Of a stretch of DNA of 64,000 nucleotides, positions 21,401-29,063 are shown in pieces. The translations under genes and the position numbers were made by a program. The notes under the pieces were generated by a model. The model saw only the letters and a list, made by a program, of their open reading frames with translations, was not told the DNA's origin and did no database searches. The DNA is taken from positions 1 to 64,000 of the forward strand of contig JAKSGN010000019.1 of assembly GCA_024180945.1 (NCBI GenBank). The letters are read 5' to 3'. Numbering within the stretch: position 1 is the first letter of the stretch; the number at the start of each line of letters is the position of its first letter. Origin of the DNA: Macrophomina tecta (Eukaryota > Ascomycota > Dothideomycetes > Botryosphaeriales > Botryosphaeriaceae).

Positions 21401-24044
21401 GATTTAGTTTTAAATGGAGCTCCTAGAACTAACCCTTGCAACTTACCTGATAAATTTGTTACATCATAAACTCAGATAAGTGGTTTATTTAAACCTTTAC
21501 TACTAGTATGAATACCTCTTTTAGATATCATAGTTTTATAGTAAGGGACTTTATGTAGCTTATTAGAATAAGTATTATTTGTTATAACTGGAATATTTAA
21601 ATAACAATGTCAGTAAAAGAAATTAATTAAAAATAAACCTTCCCAAAGCTCACGGTATATAGTAGTGATACTTAAAAGTATACACATATCCGATTACACC
21701 TGTCAAATAAATAGAGCTTCCGACTGTACATTCAGCCACATTTCAGTGACCCCGTGGTGACCCAGTCTGTAGCGATACATTAAAATACCGACGGTCTCAA
21801 CTACGGAACGTGTTGACCGTTTTCACCTCAGTAGCTTTTAAGTCCAGAAGTGTCTGGATTCTCCATACGTACAAGATATATTTGGTTTAATCCTTGCTAT
21901 ATCTCTGGCATGGTTCTATGGTCTAACTTTACCATAACTCTATAGTTACTGTTCATTGACCATTTGCGACTTTTTTTTTTGGGCATCGCCATAGGTAATC
22001 AAACGTGAAGACCAACTTGAGAACTTTTAGCCATTGCACCAATTAATAAACATATTCCTATTATAGTAACTATATTTTCACTCATATATGGAGCTAATGA
22101 AAATACAGTAGCATAATCTATATTACCAAAACTTCATAATATAGTAAAAATACCTATAGTTAAAAAACAATCACCTACTCTATTAGTTAAAAAGGCTGAA
22201 AGAGAACTTTGATTTGCTGCTATTCTAGTAAATCAAAAACAAACTAGAAGATAAGAACAAACTCCTACACCTTCTCATCCTACAAACATTAATAAGTAAT
22301 TATTTGCTGTTACAAGAGTTACCATCATGAAGGTGAATAAACTTAAATAACTGAAAAATCTTTGATTATGCAAAAAACCAACTTTATCATACAATTAACA
22401 TAAGAGTAATAACTATTGCTATTACTCCAGATCTAGATCTAAATGACTCTAGAGATCTTATTCAAATTTTCTACCAGTATTCATTCTAAATTTTATATCC
22501 TTAATTTTATTTAGACCTTCAACAGTAAGATGACCACCGTCTTTTATTATTTGACTAATTTCACATCAATCTTGATAGTCTAATAATTTTACACCTACCA
22601 AGGGATATTCCTTGAAAAAAGGAATTATAATATTTATAATATCAGAAGTCTTAATAATTGTTAAACTAACTGCATATTTACCGTTATATTTATAAATATT
22701 ACCTGTTCCGAATAATTTAAGAATAAGTTCCATTAATCTTAAATCTCTTTCATGTTGAGAAATTCTAAATCTCATCTGTACACGGTGGCCTACTTTAGTA
22801 CTTGAAGGAGAAATACGTACGTCAAAATTACCCTCACCACTAACAAATCCAGAAATCCAAGAAGGATGAGGTATACTATTAGCAATAATGATCGGCCTTT
22901 TCACAGGCATGTAACCTATAAACTCTGATTTTAATATTTCAGATAATCCTAAATTCATAGAAGCTTTTATATTAACTATATGTTTCAAACCTTCAAGTGT
23001 TAAATGAGCTTTATTGCTAATTAACACTACAGCTTGTTTAAATAATAAGTAATCTGCAGCTTTTTGAGATATTAAAGGGTATTTATCTAAATGTTCAATA
23101 AGTTTAATTAAATCCTTATTAGAATCAATTGAATAAATAACTCTATTCTTTATACGATCAATGTGTAAAGAACCTACATCATTTAGATACTCTTTAATTT
23201 GTTGTAATAAACATAAATCCTTTAAATGAAGACCTATTTGAAATTTAGATTGAATACGTCAACCTAATTTACGGGACTTGTTTTTATCTAAAATTAAAGT
23301 AAATGAACCTTCAGCATCTATTAGACCAGTTAAAGCTCAAGGGTTAAAATTAGAAGATAATAAAATAGAAAATTTTCTTATGTTGAATTGCTTAGAAGGG
23401 ATTTTGGTTTGAAGATTTCTTTCGAAACCCTTTAGAGGATACTTTAAACGCGTTGAATGTTTAACACGTCAATTGCCATCTCCTCTTTGCTCTTTTACAG
23501 GAATATTAGTTTTCGACGAGTGAAGTGCTAATATTCCTGATTTAGATCCGCGATTTCCCATTTCCCTTTCGGTCATCTTTTGGCTTGTTACCATACCTGA
23601 GTAATTAACTCAGCCACAAACATATTTTCATATACTGCTTGGTACCAAAAGCTTTAGGAATTTCCCGGAGTTTGACAGTTTATCCCCATAGCCACGTTGT
23701 CCCCTAACACGACCTCGTTGAGGATCATGACTCATATAACCTATTGAATACACATGTACTAATGAAGATACTATTAATACTGGTATTAACATTGACACAG
23801 TTAAAGAATCAAAATGGAAACCTCATGATATGTTAAGTGATTCTGAATCAATTCATCTAAATAATTGTATTGATACAGGTATGTTATTTAAACCTACTTC
23901 GAAAAAGGCTAATATAGCCAGGATTGTAGTAGTTAAAACACAACTACATGTTATTAATTGGGCTCCGCTAACTCCAACTTTTCTACCAAAAAAGCCGGAT
24001 ACTATTGACCCTAATAAAGGTAAGACAATTATAGCTAAATACAT
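12448..24044 (-). CDS. nad5: NADH dehydrogenase subunit 5
   Basis: Exons 23721..24044, 21985..22370, 21637..21643, 17366..17648 and 12448..13460 give 2013 nt, 670 aa. It is a proton-pumping subunit of complex I. Conserved parts are the start [54 protein letters not shown], and [13 protein letters not shown] across the last splice. The third exon is only GGAAGGT and supplies the last base of Met plus Glu-Gly. Introns follow nt 324, 710, 717 and 1000. The ATG shares its A with the nad4L stop. All junctions obey exon-T/intron-G. Confidence 0.92.
13580..13633. repeat. GC cluster
   Basis: C-run/G-run hairpin (CCCCCCCC...GGGGGGGG) inserted near the 3' end of the broken GIY-YIG ORF, where it shifts the frame. 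Confidence 0.65.
14336..14470. repeat. three tandem 45-bp GC-rich repeats
   Basis: Three perfect copies of a 45-bp unit start at 14336, 14381 and 14426, with a fragment of a fourth. Each unit holds two hairpins (CTTCCCC/GGGGAGG and GCTCCCG/AGGGAGC). In the ORF frame each unit reads as 15 residues ([15 protein letters not shown]), so the frame survives amplification. It is a GC cluster expanded in tandem. Confidence 0.9.
14718..15755 (-). CDS. atp6 5'-end fused in frame to LAGLIDADG endonuclease
   Basis: 345 aa with TGA-Trp codons. It begins [17 protein letters not shown], a decayed atp6 N-terminus, preceded by the atp6 leader motif at 15774. Two LAGLIDADG motifs follow: [11 protein letters not shown] at about residue 55 and [11 protein letters not shown] at about 200. 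It lies within nad5 intron 4 and separates two parts of a GIY-YIG-type ORF. It may be expressed from its own copied leader rather than as part of nad5. Confidence 0.78.
15774..15795 (-). promoter_or_regulatory. atp6-type leader motif, copy 3
   Basis: Same 22-bp block as upstream of atp6, 18 bp before the start of the fusion ORF at 15755. Confidence 0.45.
15874..16380 (-). pseudogene. N-terminal part of a split GIY-YIG-type ORF
   Basis: After the GC cluster at 16287..16340 the frame reads [20 protein letters not shown], a GIY-YIG signature. [15 protein letters not shown] and [18 protein letters not shown] follow, to TAG 15874. Before the cluster the frame ([12 protein letters not shown]) is different, so the cluster caused a frameshift. 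The C-terminal continuation is found about 1.2 kb further on, at 14712. A working protein is unlikely. Confidence 0.6.
16287..16340. repeat. GC cluster
   Basis: GC palindrome block that changes the reading frame of the GIY-YIG-type ORF in nad5 intron 4. Confidence 0.6.
16385..16705 (-). pseudogene. cox1: cox1 5'-end duplicate fused to an orphan frame
   Basis: The first ~23 codons copy the cox1 start (ISSISL...[10 protein letters not shown]) from an ATA codon at 16705. The frame then runs into unrelated sequence ([10 protein letters not shown] ... [12 protein letters not shown]) to TAA 16385. Upstream, about 200 bp including the 37-bp leader element (16867..16903) also match the cox1 leader. 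Divergence at conserved cox1 residues (QKGRRLIL instead of WTERWFLS) shows it is not selected as cox1. It lies inside nad5 intron 4. Confidence 0.75.
17040..17365 (-). other. catalytic core of nad5 intron 4 (group I)
   Basis: Within ~330 bp after the exon at 17366 all core signatures occur in order on the minus strand: AATTGCTGGAAAG (P), AATCAGCAGGGAAG (Q), TTCAACGACTATACG (R) and ATGATATAGTCTAG (S). A GC cluster lies between R and S. The intron continues to 13461, so some 3.5 kb of foreign modules lie between the core and the 3' splice site. Confidence 0.7.
17113..17185. repeat. GC cluster in the nad5 intron 4 core
   Basis: About 70 bp of GC palindromes between the R and S elements of the intron core. 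Confidence 0.65.
17745..18704 (-). CDS. LAGLIDADG endonuclease of nad5 intron 3
   Basis: 319 aa with TGA-Trp codons. Its first ~75 residues overlap the intron core: [19 protein letters not shown] is the translation of the Q and R core elements. Degenerate LAGLIDADG motifs are [11 protein letters not shown] at about residue 85 and [11 protein letters not shown] at about 190. The Lys in the first motif and the Val in the second replace catalytic-type acids, so cleavage activity is doubtful. A maturase role is possible. The S element follows at about 17705 and the exon at 17648. Confidence 0.75.
18755..19031 (-). pseudogene. C-terminal half of a split LAGLIDADG ORF (nad5 intron 3)
   Basis: It encodes [14 protein letters not shown] ... 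[17 protein letters not shown], the second half of the endonuclease whose first half ends at 20893. The junction is inside the second active-site motif (VALAHWI / IMGDGY). About 1.85 kb of inserted DNA lies between the halves. Confidence 0.75.
19141..20355 (-). CDS. cob 5'-end fused in frame to GIY-YIG endonuclease
   Basis: 404 aa with several TGA-Trp codons. Residues 1-25 are the apocytochrome b N-terminus ([20 protein letters not shown]), then a divergent cob-like stretch (GSLIGS). Two hydrophobic segments follow, then the GIY-YIG domain at about residue 200 ([20 protein letters not shown]) and a NUMOD-type C-terminus ([20 protein letters not shown]). At least ~200 bp of upstream sequence also matches the leader of the real cob at 61.86-62.1 kb. 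It lies inside nad5 intron 3 and splits a LAGLIDADG ORF. Confidence 0.8.
20413..20484. repeat. GC cluster in the duplicated cob leader
   Basis: GC palindromes ending ACTAGT in the copied cob leader. The corresponding place upstream of the real cob (about 61.91 kb) lacks it, so it inserted after the duplication. Confidence 0.7.
20832..20886. repeat. GC cluster
   Basis: GC palindromes (GCGCGC core) at the edge of the insertion that splits the LAGLIDADG ORF of nad5 intron 3. Confidence 0.6.
20893..21636 (-). pseudogene. N-terminal half of a split LAGLIDADG ORF (nad5 intron 3)
   Basis: The frame is open directly from the 7-nt exon. It contains a NUMOD1-like helix-turn-helix ([20 protein letters not shown]), then the first endonuclease motif ([14 protein letters not shown]) and ends at [11 protein letters not shown]. 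The continuation is at 18755..19031. Family: the LAGLIDADG_2 type with motif GxLLGDG and L(A)HWIMGDG. Confidence 0.75.
21644..21984 (-). other. short ORF-less group I intron, nad5 intron 2
   Basis: 341 bp between the second exon and the 7-nt exon. Core blocks on the plus strand are GACTGTACATTCAG, ACCCAGTCTGTAGCGAT, CCGACGGTCT and ACCGTTTTCAC. It is in the same family as the intron in the atp6 duplicate. It carries no ORF, so it depends on other factors for splicing or mobility. Confidence 0.75.
22458..23561 (-). CDS. LAGLIDADG endonuclease of nad5 intron 1
   Basis: 367 aa from ATG 23561. The N-terminus overlaps the intron core (MGNRGSKSG, then SVKEQR-type sequence), as in related introns in nad4L and cox1. 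Motifs are [11 protein letters not shown] at about residue 75 and [11 protein letters not shown] at about 235, with [10 protein letters not shown] and [10 protein letters not shown] blocks. Here the core comes first and the ORF lies in the 3' part, ending 87 bp before the exon at 22370. Host intron 22371..23720. Confidence 0.85.
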
Positions 24045-27000
24045 TATTTAAATTCTATTGCAACACTTCCTCTTCGCTTTTCCCCTTCACCATAGGAATA
24101 AAATAAATTATCTCTCCCTTGCGTAGGCGAGGGAATATAAATCTTATGATTTATTTTTAATAAAATTATATTTATTAATAAGATAATTAAGTTAATCCCT
24201 TAAGGTAGGCTAGGGTATTCCCATAACCATTGAGTTATGCCTGACTATTTCTTAAGCAAATAATTTTTAAAAATTACTTTATAATTATTTACCAACCTCC
24301 TTCTAGTCGATGAACTGCACACCATTATTTTATATATAATTTTTTATATATTTAGTTTTGGTGATTGGCTGCGGATTGTCTATTTCATTTCTTCATACAA
24401 ACCGTTTTTACCTTACAACGAGTCATTACCTGTTCCATTAATTACATTACTGTATTAACTTGGTAGATTTGTCTTTAAGAGTTTCCCGCAATTTGAAGGT
24501 TTTGCCACATTGAATAATATGACTAGGCAAAGGTTCACTCTACCTTTTTTGATCAAACATCTCTGTGCCTTCTTCAACACTGTGATTATTTATAGCCTTA
24601 TTTGAATATAGTGATGTAATTCTTTTCTTTAATTGTAGAATCTGATTTAAACCAACCCTATCCTTATTTAAATGTTCCTTATTTTTAATAATATAAGCCG
24701 CATTCTTGAAATCTAAATATATTAAATGCTTTGAACCTAATATAGGATGTTTGTCGAAAAAAGGTATGATATAATTTAATATTATATCAAATTTTGCAAC
24801 AACAAACTCACATATTGGACGTTTTGTAGAATTCACTACAAAACCCCCTCCAAAGAAATTAATAAAGCTCTGTAATAATAAGAGATCTCTTGAATGCTGA
24901 GCTATTGAAAAACGCAATGAAGTTGAGATACCACTATTAGTTTTAGCTTTTTGAACAGCAATAAAGAAATTGGATTCCCCTGTAGCAAATCCAGCTAATC
25001 AATCTGGATGTATATTAACATATGATATATTATTTTTAATACTACTTTCCAGATCTTTTATAGAAACTGCCTTCCAGTTAGGGAATGCCTCTTTTAATGT
25101 ATCAGATAAACCTGTATTAAGAGAGGCTCTTATATTAACTATTTTTTTTACACCTTCTAAGGTATGATGACCTTCATTCAACATAAGTAAAACTATTTGT
25201 TTAAATAATAGATAGTCAATACCTTTTTTTGAAATTAAAGGATATTTATCAAAATGGGGGAGAATTATATTCACTAAATCTTTTAAAGTACTAACTCTAA
25301 ATTCTACCGTTGAAGCCTTATTAGGTTTAGATACGGTTGGAGTCTTTTTTTAATTATTCGGTTATATTATTCACAGCAATCAGATTTATCATACTAATAA
25401 GTAGATGATACTTTAAATTACTCTTCCTGTGTTCATACCCTCTTTTATTTTTAATATCGCATCACCCCCTTCAAGTGTTAAGTGTCCCTTTTCTTTCATT
25501 ATGTTTGCAACTTTACAGAAATCCTGAAAATCTAAGTATTTTATACCTGCGATAGGATACTAGGGGGTGTACCCCCATGGTATCCCACGCCCCCCTACTA
25601 AAGAAGGGGGGGGCTCGGATACTTTAAAAAAAACGGAATAATTTTATTCTCAATCTCTGTAAAATTGGTAAATACTAACTCAAAAGTTTCTCTATTTTTA
25701 TATAGAATTCCACAATCAAAATAATCTATTAAACTTTTAAGTAAAGCTTCATCTCTATAATGTTGAGCAATAGAGAACTTTAACTTAAAGGAATATCCCA
25801 TTTTAAAATTTGCACGCTTTTGGGCTACAACATAAAAACAACCCTCTCCAGTGGCGAAACCAGCTAATCAATTAGGATCAGGCAATTTCTGAGCAGATCC
25901 TTTAACTAAGGGCTTATCTGCATTAGTTACCAAAGGAAAGGCAGATTGTAACTCAGGAGCTAAACCCAAATTAAGTGAACCTTTTATAGCTACTAATTTT
26001 AGTAAACCCTCCTGAGTTAAATGCTCTTTGTTTATCATAATATTATATGCTAACTTGAAGAGATTATAATCTGCGAGTTTCTGTGTTACTAGTGGATACT
26101 TGTCAAAATGATTAAAGAGTACCTGTAAATCTTTAATAGAAGATATACGCAATATAATAGACTGTGGACCGTGTTTGTGAATTTTTCCTACACCGAAATA
26201 GTTTTGTACCCGCTCTAATAATTCAGCATCTTTACGATGTAAAGCAATTTGAAAAAAGAGTTGAATACTTCAACCAGTTTTACAATATTTATTTCTACTA
26301 ATACCTAAAGTAAAACATCCTTCAGCGTCCACAAATCCTGTTAAAAATCAGGGGTCCATTATTAAATTATGTTTTTTACAATGTTGAACAGGTTTGGAAG
26401 AATAGTATCTTATACGACTTCTATTCATTAGGTTAGAAGGGATTCTGATTCGACAACTTCTTTCGAAGCCCATTAGAGTACACCTTAAATACTTTTGTTT
26501 AAACAGCTGGACACCGTTATATAAATTTGAAGTAAGAGACTTACAAAAGTATCAACTACCGTCTACTCGTTGCTCTTTTACAGATTTTAATTTAAAATCT
26601 GACTTAGATCCGCGATTACCTATTTTTCTTTCGAGCATCTTTTGGCTTATTACTCTACTCTACATGAGTGATTAATTCATTCACTTATATTTTTTCAAAT
26701 ATAGCTTGGTACCAAAAGCTTTAAGGTGTTTCCGGAATTTGATAGTTTTAGGCACATCAGTAACGTCCCAAGTCACACAGCACCAATATACCGAAATAAA
26801 AAAAAAGTAGCTCCGCTTAATTAAAGCTATCATTTCAAATAATTTTACTTGAAAAAAAATTTTTTTCATACCTGATCAAATGGTAAGAAAGGACTTTAAA
26901 CCAAATTACATCTATATTTTATAAGACTATAATACCCCGATAACCTAGGGAAAACCCCAGGGGCTATCGGCTATCCCCCCTCAAGAGGAGGGGAGATAGC

Positions 27001-27815
27001 CTATAATACTATATTCAAAAAATAATTAACAATTACTTATAGTTTAACAGTAAACCATAAACCTACTATATACATTAAATTTATTCCCACCTCGGAGAGG
27101 GGTCTCCGTCGTCGTAGACGACGCCCGAGACTGAATAATTTTTATTCTCTCTTATTTCAATATGAAATAAGAGAGAATGCAGAAGGGAGAAATAGTTTTG
27201 AATTGCTAGAATTAAAGGTCTATCTTTTTCATGCATTTTTATTTGAACTCTAGCTTGAACGTTCCATCCTGTTTTATATTTAGAGTTTTTTAAAATTGTA
27301 ACAACAAAGGAACTTTCAGCATCGAATAGTCCAGTGATAAATCAAGGAACTAAAGTAGAACCTTTAATACCTAAAACAGATATATTTACCTTTTCATTAA
27401 AGGCATTTGTAGAATAACTTCTTGTTCTTATTTTATTTATTCCTTTATTACTTTTGGTAATAAAGGAAATATTAGAAAAATAAAGAGAAGAAGGATAATG
27501 AGTATAAGAGTTAATTTTGTTTTTTAAATAAGTTTTAAGGCTAAGGGATAGACAGGCCGTATTCAGAGAAGAGTATAATCTGTAAAATGCTACTAGAATA
27601 CCTAAACCTATTGCCGATTCTGCTCCAGCTATAGCTATCACATAAATTGCATAAGTTTGGCCCAATATATCTTCAAAACTAAGTGAACTTACTAGTATTA
27701 AAAAGGTAATAGCTAATAACATTATTTCTATGGAAATAAGCATTAATATTATGTTTTTTCTGTTTAATACAAAACCGAAAATTCCTATTAAAAATAAGAT
27801 TAGTGATAAGTTCAT
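24044..27815 (-). CDS. nad4L: NADH dehydrogenase subunit 4L
   Basis: Exons 27577..27815 and 24044..24074 give 89 aa, the usual length. It begins [17 protein letters not shown], contains the conserved [17 protein letters not shown] and ends RGSVAIEFK. It is a small membrane subunit of complex I. The stop TAA overlaps the nad5 ATG by one base, an arrangement common in fungal mitochondria and suggesting coupled translation. The single intron is 3.5 kb and composite. Its leader (27821..27848) is duplicated upstream of the ORF starting at 28886. Confidence 0.93.
24540..25345 (-). pseudogene. C-terminal part of the outer nad4L-intron LAGLIDADG ORF
   Basis: It reads from about [15 protein letters not shown] through the second motif [11 protein letters not shown] to IKNKEHLNK and TAA 24540. 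The first motif is missing here and is found at about 27330 in the exon-fused part ([12 protein letters not shown]). The Ser in place of Gly/Cys in the second motif, and the split, suggest loss of function unless the insert is spliced out. Confidence 0.65.
25413..26622 (-). pseudogene. inner LAGLIDADG ORF of the nad4L intron, broken by a GC cluster
   Basis: It starts like its relatives but with ATA (IGNRGSKSD) overlapping the core. Then come the motifs [11 protein letters not shown] and [11 protein letters not shown] and their companion blocks. At 25561..25620 a GC cluster introduces a stop. After it the homologous end ([11 protein letters not shown] ... GMNTGRVI) resumes to TAA 25413. AGTATCC flanks the cluster on both sides, as expected for a target duplication. 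Confidence 0.7.
25561..25620. repeat. GC cluster flanked by AGTATCC duplication
   Basis: Palindromic GC block inserted in a LAGLIDADG codon stretch expected to read KYP-I. The heptamer AGTATCC is present on both sides. Confidence 0.7.
26936..27133. repeat. two GC clusters in the nad4L intron
   Basis: GC-rich palindromes at about 26936-27003 and 27088-27133, in the zone where the outer LAGLIDADG ORF breaks off. A perfect AT-rich hairpin (CTCTCTTATTTC / GAAATAAGAGAG) is adjacent at about 27145-27180. Confidence 0.6.
27081..27576 (-). pseudogene. exon-fused N-terminal part of the outer nad4L-intron LAGLIDADG ORF
   Basis: The frame continues from nad4L exon 1. It includes [12 protein letters not shown], which spans the hairpin repeat, then the first motif [12 protein letters not shown] and the block [16 protein letters not shown]. 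It then runs into unrelated sequence and stops at 27081. The matching C-part is at 24540..25345. Confidence 0.65.
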
Positions 27816-27959
27816 ATATTAATTATAAAATGAAACGATATACAAAGTTTACTAGTTTACAGGAAAACCTTTATATATATTATTTTTGTTTAACAAAAAT
27901 AATAAAGTAAAGAAACAAAAAAATGGCGATAAACTGATTGAAAAAAAAATTAGTATAAA

Positions 27960-28886
27960 CTAATTAGAACTTGACTCTTCAGATGATTCTTGATCATACT
28001 CAGATGGTTCTTTAACATACTCAGATGGTAAAGGATCAGGGCTTCTTTCAAGTTGTTCTCTTATTGAACGATGAATAATTCCATGTTGGTTTCTAATTAT
28101 TTCACCCCTATTTATTAGTTTTTCACTATTATCTTTATGCATATTTCTTTCCTCTAGAGTTAGATTAATATCCTTAGATAATTTTTTTTCTTTTCTAGAT
28201 TCAACCATAATATCATAATTTTCATTCTGTAATCTTTCATCTTCATCGATTAACATACCCAGAGATTCTGAAATATGTTGATCATTATCTTCAACAGAAC
28301 TAGCCCCCGGGTGGGAATAACTATTACTTGAAATTTTATTAGGTTCTTTATCATTATTTTGGTTATAATTTACGGCAACCTCTCAAAAGTTTCTACGGTT
28401 TAAATTTTCTTCCTCTTTCAAATCTTCCTGTTTTATAGGTATAAAAGGGGGATATACACGAGGACGTTTTCTATCTTGTTCTAATACCTCTTGTTCGGTA
28501 GCCTTACGCTTACCTTTATCTAAACTAGAAGGGCCTTCTTTAACTTGATTTTCTTCGTTATCATTAGAAGGTGGATTAGGATTAGAAGGGCCTACAGATT
28601 CACCGCCAGAACTATCCCCTCTCCTTGTATCAGACGTGTCATAACCTGAACCTTCCATAGTTTCTTTACCGGAAGCGAATAGAACTAAAAGTATAGTAAA
28701 TAAACCGTAAATTAGATCTTCAAACAGTTCTCTATCATTTATAATATAATATATAATATTTAAAACTCAATCTATTGAAAAAAATGGAATAATAACTAGA
28801 ATAGATATTAAAAAACATATTATAAATTTAGCGGTTTGTATTAAACAGAAAACTATTATTAATAGTAAGATTAGTGATGTTTTCAT
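27960..28886 (-). CDS. orphan membrane-linker ORF (family member D) with nad4L-like start
   Basis: 308 aa between cox2 and nad4L with TGA-Trp codons. The first ~80 residues are hydrophobic with two or three membrane segments (SLILLLIIVFCLI, FIICFLISILVIIPFF, YGLFTILLVLF). The rest is highly charged and Ser/Pro-rich (KGKRKATEQEVLEQDRKRPR; tail SEYDQESSEESSSN). The leader and first codons resemble nad4L at the DNA level, so it probably arose by fusing a copied nad4L 5' end to another sequence. Function unknown. Confidence 0.55.
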
Positions 28887-28891
28887 AAATT

Positions 28892-28919
28892 AATTATAAG
28901 ATGAAACGATATACAAAGT
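28892..28919 (-). promoter_or_regulatory. nad4L-type leader copy
   Basis: 28 bp upstream of the ORF at 28886, nearly identical to 27821..27848 upstream of nad4L. Shared core on the plus strand: ATGAAACGATATACAAAGT. Role inferred. Confidence 0.5.
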
Positions 28920-29063
28920 GATACTAAGATATTAACCTTTCACGAATGATATGGTTACTTAGATGTTATAATGGTAGTACATGAGTGACATATACCCCAT
29001 TGTTTAAATATTTTTATTATAAATAAATTTTTTATATATAGTGTCTTTTTTTTTTTAAACTAA

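Larger units (their letters stand above)
24075..27576 (-). other. composite (nested) group I intron of nad4L
   Basis: The outer intron starts after AGATT and ends before AAGAGG. Its LAGLIDADG ORF is split: an N-part follows the exon (27081..27576), and a C-part is at 24540..25345. Between them lies a second group I core (about 26440-26780) with its own LAGLIDADG ORF. The 3' part carries another core (R-like GTCGATGAAC region at about 24305). Confidence 0.65.

Noticed and set aside
26681..26869. 62-aa ORF in the nad4L intron
   Set aside because: It overlaps the group I core ([15 protein letters not shown] is core sequence) and has no protein family signature.
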